Positions 11,744 through 21,574 of a stretch of 64,000 bases of DNA are shown here, in pieces (position 1 is the first letter of the stretch; each line of letters starts with the position of its first letter). The translations under genes were made by a program, and so were the position numbers. This stretch comes from Crotalaria pallida (lineage: Eukaryota; Streptophyta; Magnoliopsida; Fabales; Fabaceae), in NCBI GenBank assembly GCA_037953625.1, contig CM075653.1, positions 97,877,639 through 97,941,638 of the forward strand, given 5' to 3'. The notes below the pieces were generated by a model that saw only the letters and a program-made list of their open reading frames with translations, had not been told where the DNA came from and ran no database searches.

Positions 11744-14700
11744 CTAAACGATAAAGAGAGAATTCAAAGAAGTATTCCTGCAAACTTCTTCATAGGAGTG
11801 CTTCATGGTGGCCAAATCGTTAATTTCCTGGTCAAGGCACTCTAACTCGGAAGTTGCTTGGTCAAGCTGGGAAGAAAGCTCTTTAATACGAGATACTAAG
11901 GGAGCACGGCGTTCCTGCAAGGAACGCTCAGCCTCAACCAATTCGGCATCATCAAACGGAGGACGTAAGCTTTCAAAACCAGCAACAGCATTCTCAAGCC
12001 AAGCACCGGAGTAATGCTGAAACTGGAGCGAATACAAACAATCTAGAATCTCAGCTTTGTCTTCCCATGGCAAGGCGTCTACATCAACCGAGCGAACCAA
12101 GTGCAACATCCGTAACAAGGTGCGAGAACGAGACTCTCTGAAAAGGCGAGGAAGCGAAGCACGAGGAGGTATCAAGGTAGTACGAGCACGAAGGAATGAA
12201 TCAACCAAAGATTGGTCATCTGCGTCTAGCAAACCACTGGATCTAGCAGAAAGTGCAGCTGCAAAAGCACACAGCAACACATGCAGAGAAAATGAGGCAG
12301 GAAAACAAGAGAAAAGAAAAGCCCAACTTGGGTCAAGAAAAGAAAGAAACACTTACAAACCGAAGAAGATCCTGGGGAAGCAGAGGCGTGACCTGCCCTT
12401 GCGGGAGGAGTCCTGAAATGAGAAATTTCGTGCACAGAGCGCCCACCAAGAAGGTCAATAACACTCTTAGGGGCTTCAGCCGCCTCGGCGGGAGCCTTGC
12501 CCTTTTCAGCTGGAAGAACAAGACCTGTGTTGTCTCTGGGGGCAAGACGCTCTCCAACTGGGATCTCGGCAGTAACAGCGATTCGGCTCTCCGTAGGGGC
12601 AGAGGCATCTACCTCAACATTCATCCCGTCAAACATAGTGCCTGCCCCGCCAAGCACATCTTCAAACTTTTGAGTATCAGAAATAATTTCATCAACAACA
12701 TCAGCAGTACCTGAAGGGGCATCTAAGGGCACACCCTTGGAGGAGACAGGAACACTCTTAGGAGTATCAACAGTGGACATCAAGGAATCAAAGTCTTCAC
12801 TAGCAGCAGATTCAGAAGGAACAGAGGGGGCAACGCCCCCACCAACAGAAGATTGACGGCAGAAATCCATGGGGTCCTCATGACCAGAAACAGGCGGGAT
12901 TGTCGGAGGAATAACAGGAACGTAGCTACTTTCAGGAAACTGAGACGAGAGCGACGCCGATGAATGACCACCGGAACCGCCTGCACTCGAAAAAGAAGAA
13001 GAGAATTAGCAATATCATGAAATTGCCCAAGCAAAGCAAAACGAAAAAGCCAAAGAAAAGCGAAAGGAGCCTAATGAGCCGCCAGCAAAAGGGGCAAGGA
13101 ATGAGACCTAGGGGATGTTCTTCTTCAGCGCCGCCACTTTCAGCGGAATCATCATGATAAGACAAAAGAGAATCATCTGAACTGGCCTCATTGACATCAT
13201 CCTGTACCAAGTCTACGTGAATAGGAGAAGAGGGAGCAATGTGAATACCAGAAGTTTGCAAGCGACTGGATCGGCGAGTAGGCACGGTCGCAGTTGCCTT
13301 TCTCTTCTTGTGAGACTTGGCGGCGTCACTGCCACCGCCTTTAGTAGGAGATTTGGAAACGGAAGGACCTTGAGAGGAAGTCTTCCTCTTGCCTTGTTTG
13401 GGGGCAGCAGAGGAGGACGCAGTAACCTTGCGACTAGGCGAGTCATCCTCAACTGGAAAGCGAAACCAAACAAAAATTAATACGAAGCAGAAAAAAGGGG
13501 AAAGCGACAAAAACAGAAAATGGCCAAGATGTTTACCTTTGACTTTCTTTATGGAGGTGCAGAAATAAGGGTCATTATATACTATGGGCAGCAAAGGAGG
13601 GGTCGAATGTGATGAAGAGGCTTCAAAATCCTGCAGATGCTGAAGAATATCCTCATAAGATGTAATCCAGGTGCGCAAAACACCCCCGACACGGAAAGGA
13701 GAAACTTAAACACAAGCAGTATCAGAAGCGTCAGGAGTTGCACCAAAAAGGAGTATTTTAACCAAGTCTTCTACAGGGGCCTGCTCAATATGAAGAACGC
13801 AAGGGGCCTGATCACGCCCGAATTGTCTAGCCACGCGATCGGGGCGATAAGCACAAGGCCAAAGAGCTCCGCCATGGGCACTCTTACTGTCCAGAGGAAC
13901 AAAGCCAGGCAAACAGCGAGCAGTTAAAATTAACTTCCACAAGTCATAAATTCTCTCAAAACGGGCAGCGGCATCATTCCTTGTGTCAAACGCTTCCTCA
14001 TCATACAGGGGATGCAAGGGATCACCACCCGCTGGAATGTTGTCCAAATAAGGACGAAACACAAACTTATCTTCTGAATCAATAAGAGAAATTAAAGATC
14101 TCTTGGAAATCCTCTTGTCCAACACCAAGAGCGAGGCTCCAAGTTGGTAGCATCAGCCGAAAGGGGGAGTCTAACAGGGCCATAGTCTGGGAAGCGTTCA
14201 AACAAGAAGTATTGAAGGAAAGTCAGGTCAATATAGGAATTGATCGCAAAGCGACCATGAGAAATCCGCATATATTCTGCCACTTGGTCTAGGCGAGCAT
14301 ATAGGCCGCCCAAGTAGAATGGAGCAAGAGGAAGGCGTACGCCTTCTGCCAAAGAACAAGCAAAAAGAAAAACACATGGGCTCACAGATTCCCACGGGGG
14401 TCCAGGAAACACATACCTACTCAGCCAAAAAGCAACGAAGGCGGCACGGCAGAGGCGCGAATCTGTGACGGGCCCCAGCTTGAAACTCGCCGTCATGAAA
14501 ATCACCGAAAATGTACCTAACCCAACTAGCAAAAGTATACTTGAGGGAGGAGCGCTGATTCACCCTTCGACCTCTAGGAATTAGGTTCCCAGTACCCCTC
14601 ACTCTCTGAGAGGAAGAACCCCTTGCGTAAGAGACACGCCTTCGTCTGAAGAGATCTCGAGAGTATTTGGCACTAAGAGCCGAGGCGGCTTTCAACTTCA

Positions 14701-15385
14701 CTGATAATTCGGAAAAACGTTCATCGACGCCTTCCACATCAAAGCCTTTATCTCCAAAAGAGGGAAGCTTGAGAAGTACAACCACGTCCTCAAGGGTTGG
14801 AGTGAACTCCCCCCATGATGTCAGGAAAGTATGGGTAGAGGAGCACCAACGTTGCATCAGCATCAACAAATCATCAGGCTTACGGTTAACGCCAAGCCGA
14901 GGAGACGCTTTGATTGCGGCGGCAATGCCCACTCTCTCCAGAATAGCTACAAATGCAACATCAGTAGAAAACACGTGGTCAACCCACTCTTGCCAACCGC
15001 TGGTACCTCCCACACGAACATTAAAATTCACATCCACCCAAGGAAACTCTGAGCGGCGAAGACAGGAACGGAGTAGCGAAGAGCCCAATGCACAATGATC
15101 CTTGTGATAGGACGGCGAAGAGATAAGTTCGGCGGTGTCCTCAGGAACCACCGCGGCCTTAGTAGAGGGACCAGCAAGGAAATCACCCGAGTCTGGACCA
15201 AAAGGCGAGTCCGCCTTTACTCCCGCTGCCCAGCGGCGATAACCTGGTTCGACGGGATAAGAACGAGGACAAGGAAGCCGTTGCAAAAAGCAGTAGGAGA
15301 TAGGGCCAGGGAATTGAATCTCTTCCTCAGAGTTTGAAGAAACATCTTCGACCGCAGGAGGGACAGCAGCCTTCGATTTCGACAT
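11744..15385 (-). pseudogene. Antisense plant-mobile-domain gene of element A, four exons, decayed
   Basis: This is the element A copy of the gene at 53182-56519. Predicted exons on the minus strand are 15385-13537, 13452-13108, 12980-12357 and 12258-11744. The introns (84, 127 and 98 bp) all run GT to AG. Exon 1 starts MSKSKAAVPPAVE and contains the plant-mobile-domain signature SWGEFTPTLEDVVVLLKLP. Exon 2 is basic and Ser-rich with KSHKKRK and TRRSSR clusters; exon 3 is Ser/Ala/Pro-rich; exon 4 ends in a heptad-like helix. Compared with copy B, exon 1 has one extra G in a G run near 14475, one missing base near 14100 that restores frame, and TAA in place of TAT near 13710. It is therefore unlikely to make a full protein, though total exon length stays a multiple of three. 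Confidence 0.75.
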
Positions 15386-16002
15386 AGTAACAGCAAATGC
15401 AGAAATGGGCGAGAGATGAACAGAGGAGATCAAGAGGACGAAGAACAAAAAGGCAGCAAGAAAAGCTTTCAGTTTTGAGAAAATAAAAGGGAGAAGTTTC
15501 AGACAGTGAAAAGAAAGAGAACGAGTGGAGGAGGGTAGTTGAGCAAAGAGAAATTGAAAGGTTGGGGGAAGTTTTGAAAAAATATGAGTAAAGGAGGGAA
15601 CATGGGGAAACGTGCAAGTACCAAGGACTGAAGGATATTGCCTTCTCCCCTTGATGACACGTGGAATGCAGCAGAGGAATAAGAAGAAAAGGGAAATGAA
15701 AAGAATTCACACCCCAAGGATAAATGGCCCATTGACAAGGCCCCATCGAATGGCAAGGCTCAAGTCCTTCATAAAGGCTGAAACTGCCGAACAAATAATA
15801 AGCTAGAAAGAGCATGAGATAGGCACCTGTGGTGCGAGGGCGTCTCCTTCTGTACGCCTTCCCCAGGGGACCAGGAGCGACATCTGAAAGCATAGCAAAG
15901 AAAACAAGAGCGAAGAATGAGGGGTTGAGAAAAGGAGAAACAAGTGAGGAAAAGACAAGAAATAGGATTTGCACTGAGAAGGAAATTCTTTCCTTTCTCA
16001 CT

Positions 16003-16016
16003 GCAAAGGGGGCAAT
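16003..16016 (+). other. Polypurine tract of element A
   Basis: GCAAAGGGGGCAAT precedes the LTR start TGTTGATACC at 16017. It shows that 16017-17242 is the 3' LTR of a plus-strand element and that the neighbouring ORFs are antisense to it. Confidence 0.8.
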
Positions 16017-17242
16017 TGTTGATACCTCAATATTTAGTAGCCCAAATTGCAAGGCCCAATCCATATGAAGGCCCAAAATCATCAAACAAAAATAAAACAA
16101 TAAAGGACACTGAGAAAGGCGTGCAAGCACCAAGAACTGCCCAGAGCGTCACATGTTCAGAGCGTCAGTCGCCAAGGCGTCACATTTTGATGTTGTGCCC
16201 AGTGAAAAGAGCAAGACGTACTGATAACAATGAGTATGACATATCCTCCCAAAGCGTCCCAGGTGTCATAGAAACTTGGGGAGAAAGTCATGATAAATGA
16301 GAGCGAACAGGGAATAAGGCTTGTGGAAGGCGCACACATGCAGACAAGGTATTCCAGTTCCCCAGGACTACAAGGAACGTGCATGAGAAGCCAAGAGGGA
16401 ATCTTTTCTTACCTCACTTGGTCATTCCCAGGACAAAGTCAAGAATGGCATGACTTGCACACTTCCTCCCTGCAACCATTAGTGCCAAAGCCAAGAATGG
16501 TAAAGAAGACAAAACTACTGAGAAGATGCCCTGAGCACATAATGCAAAGTGCTATTACCCAGCGAACAAAAGGTGAGCAACCACTGACCACTGGTCTAAA
16601 GCACCATTATAAATAGGAGGTTCTTTTCCTTCCAAGGGGACAACAGAGAGAGGGAAGGGAAACAACACACCAGAGCGACAATAACAATACACACAAAACA
16701 TAAGGTTCTCTCCTCTGCAACTTAGAGGAAGAACACGGACAAGGAAGAAAAGAGGAACTCAACGGAGGAAAACAACACAATAAACACATGAAACACTAGT
16801 TCTCTTCTCTAAGTTTCAGAGAAGGAACACTGAAGATAAGTAAGAGAGAGAACACGAGAGAGAAATACAAAAGAAGGAGGTGAGCCAGAAAGCGCACACC
16901 TCCAGCAACCAACAAGAACAGCAGAAAGAACAACTCAACTCATCATAACCTCAACAACTCCAACACATGGAGAACTACACACAGAGAGAGTACAATGAGG
17001 GAAAAGGAATAGAAGCTTCCTCTGAAACTTAGGCTTAGTATCATAGAGGAGAGTGTAAAAGCCAAAGCGCACACCCCTCCCCCTATAAGAATACCACAAG
17101 TGTGGAAGCCATTTCCTTGTATCCACCTCTCTGTATCTCATTTCAATATAATGAAAGTCTAAAGCTTCACTAAGCTTACAAGCTTACGAACCCATTTATC
17201 TCTGCTTAATCATTTGCTTATCGCAAAAAGCGATCCGAAACA
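16017..17242 (+). repeat. 3' LTR of element A (about 1.2 kb)
   Basis: It begins TGTTGATACC and ends near GATCCGAAACA, and parallels the 5' LTR of element B (48101-49365), with shared blocks such as CCATTTCCTTGTATC and AAAGCTTCA near the end. AAGCACCATTATAAATAGG at about 16600-16618 contains a likely TATA box. The right border could be 17242 or 17244. The target duplication cannot be checked because the left end lies outside the window. Confidence 0.78.
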
Positions 17243-17806
17243 CATATCATAGACATAAATTTTTGGTTTACATAAGACAAGTTTTAAAAGAAAAAAAGAA
17301 ATCATTTTATTTGTTATTTAATTTATAGTGTAATTTTTTAAAAATGACCTTTTTCTTAAATAATACACTAAAGTTTTAATTCTAGATTCATAATTGTAAG
17401 GTTTATGTGGTTGTCGAAACAGCATCACGATTACAATTGCAGTTACATCTATTCGAAATCATCCATAATATCAAAGGTTTTGAAAGTTTCTAGAACTGTG
17501 ACCATAATCGCTATTTAAAACCTTGCGATGCATCTTAAGAAGACATCACAATGAAAAATTTAAGTATCATGTACACAATAGAATATAAATTAGTTTACAA
17601 CTATTCAACAAGTACAATTGAATTTTCAATTTACACTGTACAAATGGCCGAATGGAAATGAAAGAAGAACCATTGTTCAAGAGTGGGAATAACTTGCATT
17701 ATGGAGCAAAAGAGAGGAGCTAAATGGAATGCACTCCCGTTGAACCTCATCTTAATCAAAAGTTTATATTTACGATATCCAATGTTAAACGAATGTAATT
17801 GTGAAA

Positions 17807-18110
17807 TCAATTAACCTCGAAGAAAGCCATAATAGGATAAAAACAAATTTATTAGCACTGACACCCATAACAAAGTCAACATGAGCATAATCTTCCCTAA
17901 ACACTTGCACAAGCTTGTCTTCATCATGATCTTTGAGGTCATTCAGCAAAACTTGCACATCATTTACATCAGCTAGCATATCTTGTCCTTCATAGGCTAG
18001 AAAAAGAGGGAAATCATTTGGAATGCTAGACATGAATAAAGAGGAGGACTTGGTTGTCCATAGTGTTGCATATTTTGTTCTTGATTACCATAATCATAGT
18101 TAAGATGATA
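17807..18110 (-). pseudogene. Acid lipase (LIP/gastric-lipase-like) 3'-exon fragment, two frameshifts
   Basis: The minus strand encodes the C-terminal part of a plant triacylglycerol lipase of the alpha/beta-hydrolase (gastric-lipase-like) family. Visible parts are YDYGNQEQNMQHYGQ upstream, then SSIPNDFPLFLAYEGQDML, then DVNDVQVLLNDLKDHDEDK, then REDYAHVDFVMG. The Asp of GQD and the His of DYAH would be the last two members of the catalytic triad. A missing base near 18033 separates the first block from the second, and another near 17836 separates the last block from the family-like end PIMAFFEVN followed by TGA at 17807-17809. The rest of the gene is absent, so this is a dead fragment just outside element A. 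Confidence 0.75.
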
Positions 18111-20732
18111 TTCTTGCATTGATTTTCGAGGGTAAAAAGACCACTTCTAATATTCTATTACAAAAGAGAACTAATTCAAAAATCATGACAGTGGATAAAC
18201 CAAAACCTAACAAATCTAGTAATTGAGGAACCAAAACAAAATAACAACGTAATTATGGTGACCAAAATTTAATATGAGGGATCAAAATAAAAAAATTTTG
18301 TCAATAAAGGACCAAAACAGATACATAAATAAATTTCAAATGAGTCAATATTTATAGGAACCGTTTTGATATTTAGGTCTACAAATTAATACATTAATTT
18401 CATATCTTGCTTGAGTTCATGAGGTTTTTTTATAGTAAATTTGCAAACTTGTGGCAAACAAATAACTTCAGCTTTTCTTCTGAGATTCTGGCTGCTGATG
18501 ACTCACTCTCTTCATGAGACCTAAGTTATTAGCTAAAGCACTGTTTAATTGCCATTTTGTTGTTCTCATTGTCTCTGTTTTAAAGTTAACTTTCTGGTAC
18601 ATTAGTAGCTGTGGATTTCTCTGCTCTGAAAACACTACTTGTTTACGCACCAATCCTAAAAGTTGCAGTGTACTGTTTTGCTGTAACGTTTCTACTTTTT
18701 TCAAAGAAGAAACAAGTTTATAGCATAATTACAGCTATAGTTAGTCCGAAATAATTCTGAGGTGTGATCATTCACTTTGTTATGTCTTTGGGTCCCTATG
18801 TTTGAAAAATTACCTATACAAATTACTTCGTACTTGATATAACCATCAATGCTGGGTTTAAAGCATTTCGTGGGGTAATAAATGTGATCAAACATAGTCT
18901 TGCTCTAGTTGACTTATCATTATTAATTATTATCAAGAACCAACTCTCCCAAAAGTTTAAGTTTTCATGATTCATGAACCAACTCATTAGCTTAGTCGAA
19001 GGTTCCCGTTATTTGAATAAATAGTTAAATACTATCCACGGAGCTAAATACCCTTAGAAGGTTGTTTTTAAGGATACTACTCAACAAAATTTTTACTTGG
19101 GAAATTAATGGGATTTTTTTATGAAACTTTTTCCAAAGAGCATCATGGAGCCATATCTAAGATACTTACACATATGTCTCCATATCTGGTCCACACATGG
19201 GTTATATGATAACTTATATGTATTGTTCAAACTCTGTTCAATTCCGGGCTATGGCTAATAAAGAAGCTCAAGGGGAGTTTGGAATGGAGGTTATTAGTAG
19301 AAAAAGTGACTGCAGAAGGGGTTGTTTGCCTTGACTGTTTGTTTATGTTCAATTTTGTTGGCGTATTTCAAGGAACAGAACATAGGAAAGTAAGTGCTAT
19401 TTTATTAGTCTTTATCTGAAGACGTAAAGACATTGTGATTCTTTTCTACAGGAGAAGACACTGGGACACTTTCGGAATGTGTTTCTTTTATCCTCACCTC
19501 ACCACAGGTAACCTTCTCTATATGCTTATGATGGGAATTAGTGCAGTTTGTAAACAGAACTTACTTTTCCTTGCATTATTTTCAAATATCTGCATTCACA
19601 TACCATATCATTTCATGAAGAGCGACTAATGTTTCAAGAATAGAAAAATAAATAAGTAAATACTCCCTCTGGTCCTATTTATAGGGCATACTTAACCATA
19701 TCACATAGATTTCTTGAAACTTTAAAAAAGTACTTCAATATTACAATCTTACCCTCTTAACTTGCATTGAAAATTTCAAATTGTATAACTTCACATTAAT
19801 GGGCAAAGGGCAAATAAGAGAAAATAGCAATAAATGCCTCCTAGAAAATACAAAATGACTTATAAATAGAACCAAAGAATCCTTCTAGAATATGACTAAT
19901 AAATAGGACCAGAGGGAGTACACAAAAGAAATATTCAAGGTGGAAAGCTTACATTTATCATGATTCATACTAATAATGATATCATGGCTGCTTATTTATT
20001 TACTTCATATGCTCCTCCGCAAGAATCTTTTTCTTTTAACCAAAATATGTGTTGATTTTTGACAAGGGTCCTACGCAAATGATATTTTGTCCAAGAGTTA
20101 AATGAAAGGGTAACCTAACCTTAGAAACCATCTCTTCTCATAACCATCTCTTCTCCTTTTGTTATTTCGAAAGGTGTATCATATTGCTTCCTGCTCATTA
20201 TATTTCAGGATGGTTATGTTCCATACCATTCTATTTTCTGCCAGAATAGAACTGTGTCCAGCAGCTTCTTTTGATTTCTCTAAAAGAGGGAAAATCTTGA
20301 TGAAGATGCTGAATAATTAATTGCTAGGGCGATCGTGTAGTCATGGGCTGTGAGCCTGTGACATCAACTTCAACACATTTTCCTATGGCAACAGCCTCTC
20401 TTGGTGAAGTAGTTTTTTGCAATTTAGAATACCAAATGCAGCAACCTTCTTGCTTCAGTACCTCCGGTTCCAACTTCCAAGCAAGTACCTCCGGTTCCAA
20501 TTTAGAATTACAAATGTTTGGTCAAACCTTTTTTCTAATTCTATCATCATAAGCTAATCATATATCCATAGTATTAATTCTGCATTTGCTTCCCTCTAAA
20601 CTGCATCATTATACAAAAAATTGTTTTAGTTAAAATACAATAAAACTTACTTTCAATTAATGATTCCTTGATATTTTACCCCATGTTAAAGTTGTGTTTT
20701 ACATTAAGTAATGTTTATTGGACCCCAAAAAA
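18111..20732. other. Intergenic DNA with a MITE and a small duplication
   Basis: No convincing gene is seen. A 78-residue minus frame at 18468-18704 and plus frames at 19435-19629 and 20343-20552 have no recognisable family. Short stretches flanked by AG and GT (for example 19451-19505) could be stray exons but cannot be assigned. A Stowaway-like MITE lies at 19661-19920. The 23-bp block CAAGTACCTCCGGTTCCAA (and its near copy) is repeated at about 20456-20503. Confidence 0.5.
19661..19920. mobile_element. Stowaway-like MITE (Tc1/mariner type)
   Basis: This 260-bp element, counting the flanking TA, begins CTCCCTCTGGTCCTATTTAT and ends with the near-perfect inverse, AATAGGACCAGAGGGAG. It is flanked by TA on both sides (19661-19662 and 19919-19920), the target of Tc1/mariner elements. 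The CTCCCTC terminus is the Stowaway signature. It codes for nothing. Confidence 0.85.
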
Positions 20733-21535
20733 AAACGTACGTTTCTACTTCATAAGCACAATAACGGCAGTAATCATAAACTGGAATATCTGCAATCAAC
20801 AATTGATTTGAGTACTAAATGAGCCTTAACCATGACTTTTGCCCATACAAATTACAATTTTAAGAAAGTAGAAGATCCTCAAATGAAGTTCTCTGTTGCA
20901 AATTTAAAAGGCCCAGAAACAACTTAGCTGATATAAGAAGATAATGGTGTCTTTCACTTAAAAATATGATCAGATGGCTTATCTTATCAATCAAACATCT
21001 CCAATAGCAAATATGCAGACACTCAGGGAAAGCATGAACAGAAAATATTACAAAAGTAAAGTGCATATACGCATTAAAGAATCAAATTTTCTCTACAGAA
21101 CACCATGTTCCTAACTGAGTTTGTTAATGACATCAATGAATAAAACAGAAATTTGAACATAACTGTATACATCTCTTGTTCGCTCCATATCTTCAGCATC
21201 AAGCTCTTCATATAGAGCATAATTAATCCTGAGATACAAAAGATGAATATTTAACACTTATGGTAAATGTAAACATGCTGAATAACCACGAAAACAGGGG
21301 AATACTATTCAAATCAATCGTACCACAAAAAAAAAAAATGTACGTTTCTATTTCATAAGCACAGTATCGGCAGTAATCATAAACTGGAATATCTGCAATC
21401 AAAAAATTGATTTGAGTACCAAATGAGCCTTAACCATGAATTTTGCCCATACAAATTACAATTTTAAGAAAGTAGAAGATCCTCAAATGAAGTTCTCAGT
21501 TGCAAATTTAAAAGGCCCAGAAACAACTTAGCTGA
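20733..21535. repeat. Direct duplication of the crooked-neck 3' flank (20733-20935 and 21333-21535)
   Basis: About 200 bp of sequence 3' to the crooked-neck gene occurs twice in the same orientation, from GTACGTTTCTA through GGCCCAGAAACAACTTAGCT. The copies differ by a handful of substitutions and small indels. The inner copy adjoins the gene's stop at 21575. The outer copy ends the tail of a second, mostly deleted copy of the gene. Both copies start with an A run on the plus strand (T run in the gene's sense), so it is not a poly-A tail. Confidence 0.85.
21163..21228 (-). pseudogene. Isolated crooked-neck exon fragment with intron-like flanks
   Basis: The minus strand reads a 66-bp piece encoding INYALYEELDAEDMERTRDV, matching the INYALHTELDAEDMERTRDV part of the full gene at about 22440-22510. 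It is preceded by TGTATCTCAG, a good splice acceptor, and followed by GTTATG where a donor would be; both flanks depart from the full gene at those points. It therefore comes from a copy that had introns on both sides. It keeps YE where the full ORF has HT, so it is not a simple recent copy of that ORF. Confidence 0.75.
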
Positions 21536-21574
21536 TGGAGCAGCATGCTAAAAGCATGAGAGCTACAAATACAG

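Larger units (their letters stand above)
10950..17242 (+). mobile_element. Tat/Ogre-like Ty3/gypsy element A (3' part)
   Basis: This is the 3' portion of a plus-strand element: a tandem-repeat spacer, an antisense multi-exon gene (11744-15385, minus), a polypurine tract and a 3' LTR (16017-17242). Its 5' LTR and any gag-pol would lie left of the window, on the far side of the copia insertion. The LTR start TGTTGATACC and the antisense gene just inside the 3' LTR are shared with element B (48101 on). Tat-lineage elements (Ogre, Retand) are known to carry extra ORFs, some antisense near the 3' LTR, which is the main basis for this placement. Confidence 0.75.

Noticed and set aside
12226..12870. 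Separate minus-strand ORFs of 60-248 residues between 11744 and 16133
   Set aside because: They are exons of the antisense gene reading through into introns, or shadows on the other strand, as shown by shared GT-AG borders with element B.
15327..16133. Minus-strand ORF of 268 residues rich in Leu, Phe and Ser
   Set aside because: It spans the polypurine tract and the LTR edge, is low in complexity, and has no counterpart in element B.
18468..18704. Minus-strand ORF of 78 residues
   Set aside because: No family recognised, no splice or promoter context, and a similar-length frame exists on the other strand.
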